DNA of 64,000 bases from Bog-473 sp963821755 (GTDB lineage: Bacteria; Actinomycetota; Acidimicrobiia; Acidimicrobiales; RAAP-2): NCBI GenBank assembly GCA_963821755.1, contig CAWGEX010000003.1, positions 1,240,001 through 1,304,000 of the forward strand, in the 5' to 3' direction. Within the stretch, counting starts at the first letter, position 1, and every line of letters starts with the position of its first letter. The notes beneath the pieces are model-generated. The model was not told where the DNA came from, made no database searches, and was given only the letters and a program-made list of their open reading frames with translations. The position numbers and the translations under genes were made by a program. Of this stretch, positions 25,943-34,646 are shown in pieces.

Positions 25943-26435
25943 GGTTGGACCCGGGTCCCTTTTTGAACTTTGCCTCCATGTGGGTCGCCACCACCTTGGG
26001 CACGAAGGCGGAGACGTCGCCCCCGAAGCGCGCCACCTCGCGCACCAACTTCGACGCGACGAACGAGTACTTCGAACTGGTGGGGATGAAGATGGTCTCG
26101 ACGCCGGAGAGGTGGTGGTTCATCTGGGCCATCTGCATCTCGGTCTCGAAGTCCGACACGGCGCGCAGGCCGCGCACGATGGCCGAGGCGCCGACATCGC
26201 GGGCCACGTTCACCAGCAGGGTCGAGACGGACACGATCCGGACCGACGGGATATGGGCCGTCACCTCCTCGAGCATCTCCTTGCGCTCGGCCAGGTCGAA
26301 CAGCGCCGAGCTCTTCTGCGGGTTGCGCAGGGCGGCCACGACCACCTCGTCGAAGAGATGGCTGGCCCGCTCCACGATCTCGAGATGCCCGTTGTGAAAG
26401 GGATCGAAGGACCCGGGAAACAGTCCGACCTTCAT
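25935..26435 (-). CDS. coaD: Phosphopantetheine adenylyltransferase CoaD
   Basis: CoaD makes dephospho-CoA from phosphopantetheine and ATP. The nucleotidyltransferase start is KVGLFPGSFDPFHNGHLEIV with the T/HxGH-type HNGH at about 15-18, and the second motif is FIPTSSKYSFVASKLVREVA. The ATG at 26435 gives 166 residues, normal for the family; an upstream start at 26474 lacks homology. It lies 10 bases after rsmD, the common rsmD-coaD pairing. Confidence 0.96.
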   Translation of the reverse strand: MKVGLFPGSFDPFHNGHLEIVERASHLFDEVVVAALRNPQKSSALFDLAERKEMLEEVTAHIPSVRIVSVSTLLVNVARDVGASAIVRGLRAVSDFETEMQMAQMNHHLSGVETIFIPTSSKYSFVASKLVREVARFGGDVSAFVPKVVATHMEAKFKKGPGSNRD

Positions 26436-26445
26436 GCCCCGGCCC

Positions 26446-27012
26446 TCACGCGTCGGTTCCACTGCCCGTTCCACTGTCAGTTGTGCCTTCAGATCCGCTG
26501 CGATGAGCCACGGTGACGAGCGTACCGCCGTAACGCCGCTCTTTCGTGACCATCCAGCCCTCGGGGGGCGCGATCGACAGCGACGACTCCATCACGGCCA
26601 CCTCCGCCCGCAGCCCGCTCAGCAGGGTCGGCCAACCCTCGAAGTCGTACGGCGGATCGCACAGCGCCAGATCGAAGGTGGGGGAGGTGAGCAACCAACC
26701 CGGCAGGGCGGCCCGGACCACGGTGGACGGCTCGTCGGCCAGCCCGACGGCGGCCAGGTTCGCCCGCACCGCCTGGACGGCCGCCAGGTCCTGGTCGACG
26801 AAGGTGACGGTGGCCGCACCCCTCGACAGCGCCTCGACCCCGAGCGCGCCGCTCCCGCAGAAGAGGTCCACCACCGAGAGCCCGTCGACCCCGCCCTGGG
26901 ACCCGAGGATGTCGAAGATCGACTCGCGCACCCGGTCCGACGTCGGGCGCACCGCCGCCGGAAGCTTGGCCGACAGGCGCCGACCCCGACTCCGACCTCC
27001 GATGACCCGCAC
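26446..27012 (-). CDS. rsmD: 16S rRNA (guanine(966)-N(2))-methyltransferase RsmD
   Basis: RsmD methylates G966 of 16S rRNA. The protein begins RVIGGRSRGRRLSAKL, then RPTSDRVRESIFDILGSQ; it has the SAM-binding VVDLFCGSGALGVEALSRGA and the catalytic motif DPPYDF near 130-135. It has 188 residues and a GTG start. It follows recG by 19 bases and precedes coaD. Confidence 0.95.
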   Translation of the reverse strand: MRVIGGRSRGRRLSAKLPAAVRPTSDRVRESIFDILGSQGGVDGLSVVDLFCGSGALGVEALSRGAATVTFVDQDLAAVQAVRANLAAVGLADEPSTVVRAALPGWLLTSPTFDLALCDPPYDFEGWPTLLSGLRAEVAVMESSLSIAPPEGWMVTKERRYGGTLVTVAHRSGSEGTTDSGTGSGTDA

Positions 27013-27031
27013 CGCGGCCCAGGGTAGACCC

Positions 27032-29203
27032 CTAGCTCTTGAAGAGGTACTCCCCCTCGTCGTCGCTCAGGAACAACCGGATCTCGTCCCGCAGGAGAGG
27101 ATGCGCTTCGAGCCGGGGATCCTCGCCGACGATGGCCTCGGCGACCCGCCGGGCCTCGGTGAGGAGGAGCCGGTCGTCGGGATCCGACAGCGACGCCAGG
27201 CGCAGGTCCGTCTGGCCCTTCTGGCGCGAGCCGAGCAGGGTGCCCTCACCGCGCAGGCGCAGGTCCTCTTCGGCCAGGGCGAAGCCGTCGCTGCTGGCGG
27301 CCACGGCGGCGAGGCGCTCACCGGCCAGGCTGTCCTCGCCGTCGGTGCTCAGGCCGCCGAGCAGGAAGCACCAACTCGGGTCGGTCCCCCGCCCGACCCG
27401 GCCCCGGAGCTGGTGCAGCTGGGCCATGCCGAAGCGATCGGCGCTCTCGATCACCATCACCGTGGCCTCGGGCACGTCCACCCCCACCTCGATCACCGTG
27501 GTGGCCACCAGCACCTCCACGTCACCGGCCCGGAACCGGGTCATCACCTCTTCGCGGACGGCCGGAGCCATCTGCCCGTGCAGCAGGCCGACCGCCAGTC
27601 CGGCCAGCTCGCCCCCGTCCGCCGACAGCCGTTCGTACTCCTCGGTGGCCGAGCGCGCCTCGACCCGGGGTGAGTCGCTCACCAGGGGGCAGACCACGAA
27701 GGCCCGGTGGCCGGCCGCCACCTCGGTGCGGACCCGCTCCCAGGCCAGGTGCTCGTCGTCGGGCGCCGGCAGCCAGGTCGTGGTGATGGGCGCCCGACCC
27801 GGCGGCATCTCGTCGAGGACGGTCAGGTCGAGGTCGCCGAAGATCACCATGGCGGCGGTCCGCGGGATGGGCGTCGCCGTCATGACCAACAGGTCGGGGT
27901 CACCGGCGTCGCCCTTGGCCCGCAGGGTGGCCCGCTGCTCGACCCCGAAGCGGTGTTGCTCGTCGATCACGACGACGCCGAGCGAGCCGAACTCGACCCC
28001 TTCGGACAGCAGGGCGTGCGTCCCGACCACGATCGACACGTCACCGCCGGCCAGGTCGGCCAGCAGCTGGGTGCGGGCCTTGCCCTTGACCCGGCTGGTC
28101 AACAGCTCGACCCGCACGCCGAGGTCGCCCAACATGGACCGCACGGCGGCGTCGTGCTGCTCGGCCAGCACCTCGGTCGGCACCATCAGTGCTCCTTGAT
28201 GCCCGCTCTGGACCGCCCCCAGCAACGCCGCCAGTGCGACGACCGTCTTGCCCGACCCGACGTCGCCCTGCAGCAGGCGGTGCATGGGGAACGGCCCGGC
28301 CAGGTCGGCCACGATCACGGCCAGGGCCTGGCGTTGCGCTCTGGTCAACGTGAAGGGCAGGGCGGCCAGGAACTGCGCCACCAGCGTGCCGTCCTTCGCA
28401 CCGGCCACTTCGAGCGGCGAGACCTGGTGGCGGATGGCCCGGGCGTTGTGCTCGAACGCCCGCCGGCGCAGGACCAGCGCCAGCTGGAGTCGCAGGAGCT
28501 CGTCGAAGACGAGGCGGCGGCGGGCCCGGTCGACCACGTCCATCGTCTCTGGTCCGTGCACGGTCCGGAAGGCCTCGGTGCGCCCCCACAGGTCCAACGA
28601 CGCCCGCCACTCCTCGGGCAGCGGGTCCGCCAGGTCGCCGGCGCGCTCCAGCGCCTCCTCGACGAAGGTGCCGATCTCCCAACTGGTCAGGCCCGCTTTG
28701 GCCGACGCCGGGTAGACGGGCAGGATGCGCAGGGTGCGGCGCCGGCGGCCCACGGCCGGCTCATCGACCCCGGCCACCACGTCGACCACCGGGTTCACCA
28801 TCTGGCGCTGGGAACGGTACTCGCCGACCTTGCCCCAGAAGATGGCCTCGGTCCCCTCGGCCAGCTGGCGGGAGCGCCACGGTTGGTTGAAGAAGACCAC
28901 GCCCAGGGTGCCGGTGTCGTCGCGCACGGACAGGTCGACGACCATGCGCCCGTTGCGGGCCCGGCGCGACCGCACCCGCACCACCTCGGCCAGCACGGCG
29001 GCCGGGGCCCCCACCTCGAGGCCCGACACGTCGGCCTGCGCCGTGCGGTCGATGTAGCGGCGCGGGAACGTCGTCAAGAGGTCGAAGACGGAGTCGACCC
29101 CCCATTCGGCCAACTGGCCCGCCTTGCGGGCCGAGACCGTGTCGAGCACGTCCACCGGCCGAAGGCTCAAGTCCCGGAGCGTCCGAGCGGAGGACACCGC
29201 CAA
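27032..29203 (-). CDS. recG: ATP-dependent DNA helicase RecG
   Basis: RecG remodels stalled replication forks and Holliday junctions. An N-terminal OB/wedge domain (about 60-150) is followed by Walker A LLQGDVGSGKTVVALAALL at about 313-331, the DExH-type VVIDEQHRFGVEQR, TATPIPRTAAM and the C-terminal helicase motif QLRGRVGRG. At 723 residues it is slightly longer than the usual 680-700. The start is TTG at 29203, with an alternative GTG at 29197. It is 9 bases after the fakA-like gene. Confidence 0.96.
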   Translation of the reverse strand: MAVSSARTLRDLSLRPVDVLDTVSARKAGQLAEWGVDSVFDLLTTFPRRYIDRTAQADVSGLEVGAPAAVLAEVVRVRSRRARNGRMVVDLSVRDDTGTLGVVFFNQPWRSRQLAEGTEAIFWGKVGEYRSQRQMVNPVVDVVAGVDEPAVGRRRRTLRILPVYPASAKAGLTSWEIGTFVEEALERAGDLADPLPEEWRASLDLWGRTEAFRTVHGPETMDVVDRARRRLVFDELLRLQLALVLRRRAFEHNARAIRHQVSPLEVAGAKDGTLVAQFLAALPFTLTRAQRQALAVIVADLAGPFPMHRLLQGDVGSGKTVVALAALLGAVQSGHQGALMVPTEVLAEQHDAAVRSMLGDLGVRVELLTSRVKGKARTQLLADLAGGDVSIVVGTHALLSEGVEFGSLGVVVIDEQHRFGVEQRATLRAKGDAGDPDLLVMTATPIPRTAAMVIFGDLDLTVLDEMPPGRAPITTTWLPAPDDEHLAWERVRTEVAAGHRAFVVCPLVSDSPRVEARSATEEYERLSADGGELAGLAVGLLHGQMAPAVREEVMTRFRAGDVEVLVATTVIEVGVDVPEATVMVIESADRFGMAQLHQLRGRVGRGTDPSWCFLLGGLSTDGEDSLAGERLAAVAASSDGFALAEEDLRLRGEGTLLGSRQKGQTDLRLASLSDPDDRLLLTEARRVAEAIVGEDPRLEAHPLLRDEIRLFLSDDEGEYLFKS

Positions 29204-29212
29204 CGGGCCGGC

Positions 29213-30935
29213 CTACTCGAGGCCCAGCAGGTATGGGTAGAGAGGCTGGCCGCCGTGGTGGACCTCGAGCGCCACGTCGGGATACTCCTCGCTCAACCAT
29301 TCGCTGATCCGTCGGGTGTCGCCCGCTTTGGCCCCCTCCCCCTCGATCAGGGTGATGAGCTCGTGCTGCGGCTCGAGCAGGCGGCTCAGCAGCAGGCGGG
29401 TCGCCATCACGGCCGAGTCGGCGATCGAGATCACGCCGTCACGCGACACGCCGATCCAATCGCCCTCACGCACCTCCCCGGCGTCGGTGGTCGTGTCGCG
29501 CACGGCCTGGGTGATCTCGGCCGGTACGACCCGGGCTGCCGACTCGCCCATGGTGGCCACGTTGACCGCGGCGTCGGCGGCCGGGTCGTAGGCCAACAGG
29601 GCGGCGAACCCCTCGACGATGCTCCCGGTGCGCACCACCCGCACCGTCTTGCCGCACTGGCCGTCGACCTGCTCGGCCACGGGCCGGATGTTCTTGTTGT
29701 TGGGCAGGATCACCACCTCGTCGGACCCGGTCGCCTCGACCGCCGCCACCAGGTCGGCCGTGGAGGGGTTCATGGACTGGCCGCCCACCACCTGGTGGTA
29801 CACGCCGAGGGAGCGGAAGATCCGCCCGATCCCGTCCCCGGTCACCACCGCCACCACGCCGGTCCGCGGCGGTGGTCCGGTCGGCTCCATGCTGGGCCCG
29901 GCCCCGGGGGCCTCGGCGCCCTCGCGGACCCAACGCTCCTCTTCCACCTGCTCGGCCAGATCCGTCACCCGGATGCGCTGGGGTCGCCCGGCGTCGACAC
30001 CGGCCTCGATGGCCGCCCCGATGTCGTCGGTGTGGATGTGGCAGTTCCACAGCCCCTCGCCCCCCACCACCACGATGGAGTCGCCGATGCCGGCCCACAC
30101 CTCCTTGAAGTCGTCCATGGAGTCGTCCGGCGCGTAGAGCAGGTACATCACTTCGTAGCGCAGGTCCCCGACGGCGTGATCGCCGATTCTCTCGGCTAGT
30201 CCCTCGCCTATTCCCTCGGCTGCGGCCCCGACCGGCGTTCCCAGCTGTGAGAGGTCGACCTCGATCGGCGTCTCCGACGGCTCCGGGAGGGGCCGCCCGC
30301 CGACGACGAGCCAGAGCGCATCGAGCAGCAGCAGGTAGCCGGCGCCCCCGGCGTCGACCACGCCGGCCCGGGCCAGCACCGGCAACTGCTCGGGCGTGCG
30401 GGCCAGGGCCTCGGCCGCCGCGGCATGGGCCGCCTCGATCACGCTCAGCAACGACGCACCGTCGGCACCGGCCTCCTTGGCCGCCCTGGCCGCCCCCTCG
30501 GCGGCGGCCGACGCCACGGTCAAGATGGTCCCCTCGACCGGTCGCACGACGGCCTTTCGGGCCAGCTCGGCGGCATGGCCCAAGGCGTCGGCCAGCACCT
30601 CGGCCTGGACGCCGGTGTCGGCCGCCCCCGACTATCCGCTCGGTCATCCCCCGCAGGAGCTGGGAGAGGATCACCCCCGAGTTGCCACGGGCGCCCATGA
30701 GCGAGCCGTGACCGATGGCCTGGCACACCGCGGGCAGGCCGGCCCCGGCGTCGACCTGGTCCAGCTCGGTGACCACGGCTTCGAGCGTCAGGGCCATGTT
30801 GGTGCCCGTGTCGCCGTCGGGCACGGGATAGACATTCAGGCGGTTGATGTCGGCCTGGTGCAGTCGCAGGGCGTCACGAAATCCCCCCATCACCGCACGC
30901 AGTTCGTCTGCGCCCACTACCGCCAGGGAGGTCAT
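29213..30935 (-). pseudogene. fakA: DAK-family fatty acid kinase (FakA/YloV-like), frameshifted
   Basis: FakA-type proteins phosphorylate fatty acids bound to FakB; the family combines a DAK2 domain with a DegV-like C-terminal part. The N-terminal DAK2 portion (INRLNVYPVPDGDTGTNM, then MGARGNSGVILSQLLRG) is in one frame up to about 30630. The remainder, from AADTGVQAEVLADALGHA through PVEGTILTV to the C-terminus, is in the next frame. A run of five G (C at 30625-30629 on the plus strand) at the junction would restore the frame if it were four. The start is ATG 30935. Either sequencing error or true inactivation; the rest of the gene is intact. Confidence 0.88.
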
Positions 30936-31017
30936 GGTTGGGGATGCTAACCTTTGCGCCGTTCCGGACGGCTTGATTGGTGAGGACACCGCGGCCACCC
31001 TCAGGAAGGTCTACCCA

Positions 31018-31257
31018 ATGGCAGCAGTGTGCGATATCTGTGGCAAGAAGCCCTCGTTCGGCATGAACGTGAGTCACTCCCACCGGCGAACCAAGCGGCG
31101 GTGGGATCCCAACATCCAGCGCGTGCGGGCCCTGGTCAACGGTGCACCGAAGCGGCTGCACGTGTGCACCTCGTGCATCCGCGCCGGCAAGGTCACCAAG
31201 CCGATCCGCCGCAGCTACGCCGCCAGCAGCGGCAGCGCCGGCACACCCTCCAACTGA
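31018..31257 (+). CDS. rpmB: 50S ribosomal protein L28 (zinc form)
   Basis: The 79-residue protein has the classic CDICGKKPSFGMNVSHSHRRTKRRWDPN start, and a second Cys pair CTSC, so it is probably the zinc-binding L28 paralogue. It is divergent from the fakA-like gene, which also frequently neighbours rpmB; 82 bases separate the starts and should hold both promoters. The upstream AGGAAGG provides a ribosome site. Confidence 0.96.
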   Translation: MAAVCDICGKKPSFGMNVSHSHRRTKRRWDPNIQRVRALVNGAPKRLHVCTSCIRAGKVTKPIRRSYAASSGSAGTPSN

Positions 31258-31269
31258 GCTGAGGGCGCT

Positions 31270-32043
31270 TTGCGGCGCATCCTCGTCGTCGGCGCGTCGT
31301 CGGGAATCGGTCGCGCCCTCTCAGCCCAATGCCTGGCCCGGGGTGACGCCGTCGTGCTGGCCGCCCGGCGCCGCGCGCTCCTCGACGAGGTGATCGCCGG
31401 GAGCCACCGGCCGACGTCCGCGTCGGGGTCGCCATCGGCGTCGGCAGCGCCGCCCGCGTTGGCCCTGGCCTGCGACACGTCGGACCCCGACTCCTGCGAC
31501 GCCGTGGTGGCCGCCGCCGCGGCCTTCCTGGAGGGGCACGGGGGGCTCGACACGGTCATCTATGCGGCCGGCACGGCCCCGCTGGGCTCTTTGTCCTCGA
31601 CCACCGCCGCGCAATGGCACGAGATCCTGGCCACCAATCTGGTCGGCGCCGCCCTGGTGGTGGGCGCCGCCCTCCCCCACCTGGACCGACATCGGGGTCA
31701 CTCGGCCGTCGTGCTCCTGTCCTCGAGCTCGGTCGACACCCCGTGGCCCGGCCTGGTGGCCTACGCCGCCTCCAAGGGCGGCCTGAACCAATTGGCTCTG
31801 GGGCTCCGGGCCGAAGCGGAGGGCGTGCGCACCATCAGGGTGGCGGTGGGCCCCACGGCCACCTCATTCGCCGACGGGTGGGACCCCGACCGTTTCGCCA
31901 CCTACTTCGAGCAGTGGGCCGCCGAGGGCCACCTCCGCCACGAGGTCCTCGAACCCGACTGGACCGCGTCGGCCATCCTCGCCGCCCTGGACGATCCCGA
32001 CTCGCCCGACGACCTGTCGGTCATCGGGCCGGACGCCTCCTGA
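31270..32043 (+). CDS. Short-chain dehydrogenase/reductase (SDR)
   Basis: A 257-residue SDR has the cofactor motif VVGASSGIGRALSAQ at about 6-20, the active-site serine in LLSSSSVDTPW, and the catalytic YAASKGG at about 165-171. The start is TTG at 31270. It differs from classical SDRs by a Ser/Ala-rich insertion near residues 45-60. Its substrate is unknown. It is followed 16 bases later by a methyltransferase, so a shared small pathway is possible. Confidence 0.88.
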   Translation: MRRILVVGASSGIGRALSAQCLARGDAVVLAARRRALLDEVIAGSHRPTSASGSPSASAAPPALALACDTSDPDSCDAVVAAAAAFLEGHGGLDTVIYAAGTAPLGSLSSTTAAQWHEILATNLVGAALVVGAALPHLDRHRGHSAVVLLSSSSVDTPWPGLVAYAASKGGLNQLALGLRAEAEGVRTIRVAVGPTATSFADGWDPDRFATYFEQWAAEGHLRHEVLEPDWTASAILAALDDPDSPDDLSVIGPDAS

Positions 32044-32059
32044 CGGGCGGGAGGGCGAG

Positions 32060-32884
32060 ATGGCCAGAGGGGACGAACTGATCGCCGCCAACCAGGCCCA
32101 GTGGGACGAACGGGTGGGCATCCACCTGGAGTCGCGCTTCTATGACGTCGAAGGGTGGTTGCGCGATCAGCCGGGGCCGCGCCGACGTGAGACCGACGCT
32201 CTGGGGAACGTGGAGGGCCTGCGGCTGCTGCACCCCCAGTGCCACTTCGGCCTCGACACCCTGGCCTGGGCCCGCGCCGGGGCCCAGGTGACCGGTCTGG
32301 ACTTCTCTCCGGTGGCCATCGACGCGGCGCGCCAGCTGGCGCGGCGGGCCGGATTGGCCGAGCGAGCCACCTTTGTCTGCGCCCGTATCGACGAGGCCGC
32401 GTCCGCACTCAACGGGTCCGTCTTCGATGTGGTCTACGTCAGCCTCGGGTCCCTGTGCTGGTTGCCGCGCGTCGACGTGTGGGCACGGATGGTCGGCGCT
32501 CTCCTCGGCCCCGGCGGGCGGCTCTACGTGCACGACGTGCACCCGGTGGCCTGGTCGCTCTCCGACGGCGATCTGAGCGTCGCCCACACGTACTTCGAGG
32601 AGACCGAACCGTTCTTCGAAGACTCGACGGAGACCTATACCGACGCCGACCGCCCCCGGGAGCACCAGCGCAGCTACGAGTGGAACCACAGCATCGGCGA
32701 GATCGTGACGGCACTCATCCGACACGGCCTGCGCATCACCGAGCTCACCGAGCACGACTGGACCGTGTGGCCACGCTGGCCCTGGCTGGTGCCGGCGGGT
32801 GAGGACCGATGGACCAATCCCCCGGGCATGCCCCGGGTGCCGCTCACCTACACCCTGCTGGCTGAGCGCGCTGAGAGCGATTAG
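32060..32884 (+). CDS. Class I SAM-dependent methyltransferase
   Basis: The protein is a 274-residue methyltransferase. The variant motif I LLHPQCHFGLDTLAWARAGA is typical of a family in which the usual DxGxGxG is replaced by this Cys/His form, followed by VTGLDFSPVAIDAARQLA, motif II and a C-terminal DWTVWPRWPWLV region. The ribosome site GGAGGGCG precedes ATG 32060. The substrate is not predictable. It is on the same strand as the preceding SDR. Confidence 0.85.
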   Translation: MARGDELIAANQAQWDERVGIHLESRFYDVEGWLRDQPGPRRRETDALGNVEGLRLLHPQCHFGLDTLAWARAGAQVTGLDFSPVAIDAARQLARRAGLAERATFVCARIDEAASALNGSVFDVVYVSLGSLCWLPRVDVWARMVGALLGPGGRLYVHDVHPVAWSLSDGDLSVAHTYFEETEPFFEDSTETYTDADRPREHQRSYEWNHSIGEIVTALIRHGLRITELTEHDWTVWPRWPWLVPAGEDRWTNPPGMPRVPLTYTLLAERAESD

Positions 32885-32897
32885 ATCTGGGTGGTAG

Positions 32898-33531
32898 TTA
32901 GAACTGGGTGGAGCCCGAGGTACCGGGGACCACAGGGTGCACCTGCAGTCCCGAGCAACCGGGGAGCGACAACGGGATGGTCACCGACACCTTGGTGTTG
33001 GGCGCCGTCACCAGGAGCGACGGGTAGGTGGGGCAGCTCGTCTCGGTCCCCGAGGGCACGTCGGTGCCCTCCACCACGGCCGACGCGGTCTGGCCCGGGG
33101 CCAGGGTGATCCGCGGCAGCGCGGTGACGCCGGGGGCCAGGCCACCCATCATGCCGGTCAGGGTGCGTTGCGCCTGGACCACCTGGGCCCCGCTCGCGTT
33201 GAGGCCGGCTGCCCCTGGATACCCGTAGAGCGACACAACTCGTCGAACCGTTGTTGACGAACAGCAGCACGACCCCCTGGTGACCGGCCGCGGCCGAGGC
33301 CATCTTCCCCGAGACGCCCACATTGGCCCCGGCGCACAGAGCCACGCCGGTGGGCGTGGTGGTGGTGGTGGGCGTCGTCGGAAGGCCGGGGACGGTCGTG
33401 CCCGGATTCGACGTCGTGGTTGTACTCGTCGTGGTCGTGGTGGTCGTGGCGGATGGGCTGCCGCTGCTGCACGCCGAGGCGAGGACGGACAGCACGCAGA
33501 TGGCGAAAGCAGCCATCCACCGTTTCGGCAT
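32898..33531 (-). pseudogene. DUF4232 lipoprotein, frameshifted
   Basis: The N-terminal part has a short hydrophobic segment ending in a lipobox-like ASAC (about 18-21). A Thr/Pro-rich low-complexity stretch follows, then GVSGKMASAAAGHQGVVLLFVNNGSTSC. The continuing DUF4232-type sequence (LYGYPGAAGLNASGAQVVQAQ...GLQVHPVVPG) is in the next frame. Removal of one base near 33234 would give STSCSLYGYPGA, the family-like join. The protein is probably a cell-surface lipoprotein of unknown function. The sequence error and real decay alternatives cannot be separated. Confidence 0.82.
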
Positions 33532-33614
33532 GCCCGGGAGGGTAGTCCTGCCGCCGGCCGAAATCGGGGACCGGCGGGCCCTTGGGCTCGGGCCGCCGAT
33601 CCGATTTCGTGCTG

Positions 33615-34574
33615 CTATCCGATGTGGTGTTGCCAGCCCTGGCGTTCGAGTTCGTGATCTCCCAACCGCCGTTCGTTCTTGTCACCCGTGATCAGGCCGA
33701 TGCGCAGCGGGGTGCGCAACCCGGCCTGGGCCAATCGCTCGGTGAGTCGGCGCGCATCGACCGCCGTCATCGTCATGACCAGCTCGTAGTCCTCGCCCCC
33801 GCCCAGGGCCTCTTCCAACGTGGCCCCTTCGGCAATCGGAATGTGTGTCAGGTGGAAGCCGACATCCGATGCGTCGGCCAGGCGGTGCAAGTCGAGGGAG
33901 AGCCCGTCGGACACGTCGATCATGGCGTGCGCGCCCGACTGGCGGATCAGCAGGCCTTCGGCCAATCGGGCCACCGGCCGCCGATAGGCGGCGCCCAGCC
34001 CACCGGTCGGCGCGGTTCCCGACCGCAGCTGCCGCAGCCCCCCGGCCGAGCGACCGCACGGACCGCTGACCAGGATCACGTCACCCGCCACGGCCCCCGA
34101 CCGCGCCACCGGCGTCTCACCGTCGGCGGTGCCGATGACCGTGACGGTCACCACCAAGCCACCGGACGACGAGACATCCCCGCCCACCACCGGGCACCCG
34201 GCGGTCGCCGCGGCCTCAGCCACACCTGCCATCACCCCGAGCGCCAACGCACCATCGCCGCTCTCGGACTCGGGCGCGCACAACGCCACCAGGGCGGCGA
34301 GCGGTCGCGCCCCCATCGCCGCCAGATCGCTCAGAGCCCCCATGACCGCCTTCCACCCCACGTCAGCCGGGCTGCAGAGGCCCAGGTCCACATGGACGCC
34401 GTCGACCACGCTGTCGACCGAGACGACGATGGAGCCCCCGCCGGGCACCGCCACCGAGGCGGCGTCGTCACGCAAGCCCGCGGTCTCAATTCCTCCTCCC
34501 AGCGTGCGGCGAATAAGCTCAACCATCTCGTCTTCAGAGAGAGAACGACTGTGACCGGGTTTGGGGGAACCCAC
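33615..34574 (-). CDS. thiL: Thiamine-monophosphate kinase ThiL
   Basis: ThiL phosphorylates thiamine monophosphate to the diphosphate cofactor. It has the LRDDAASVAV segment (about 34-43), VSVDSVVDGVHVD, GALSDLAAMGARPLAALV and HAMIDVSDGLSLDLHRLADAS, all family-typical. 319 residues is normal. GTG 34574 is used; ATG 34526 is possible and would remove 16 residues. It is divergent from pckG with 72 bases between starts. No other thiamine genes are present. Confidence 0.93.
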   Translation of the reverse strand: MGSPKPGHSRSLSEDEMVELIRRTLGGGIETAGLRDDAASVAVPGGGSIVVSVDSVVDGVHVDLGLCSPADVGWKAVMGALSDLAAMGARPLAALVALCAPESESGDGALALGVMAGVAEAAATAGCPVVGGDVSSSGGLVVTVTVIGTADGETPVARSGAVAGDVILVSGPCGRSAGGLRQLRSGTAPTGGLGAAYRRPVARLAEGLLIRQSGAHAMIDVSDGLSLDLHRLADASDVGFHLTHIPIAEGATLEEALGGGEDYELVMTMTAVDARRLTERLAQAGLRTPLRIGLITGDKNERRLGDHELERQGWQHHIG

Positions 34575-34646
34575 GCCACATGCCTAGCATTGGACGCCGC
34601 ACATACAGGCCGGAAGAACCGGAAGAAGGAGCAGACACCTTTCACC

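Noticed and set aside
27707..30199. Very long (about 830 codons) open frame antisense to recG and fakA-like gene
   Set aside because: Low-complexity Gly/Gln/Arg/His sequence with no domain; the antisense of real genes in GC-rich DNA commonly stays open.
33582..34646. Long in-frame extension upstream of pckG
   Set aside because: It is antisense to thiL, and the pckG homology starts at the ATG with a ribosome site at 34647.
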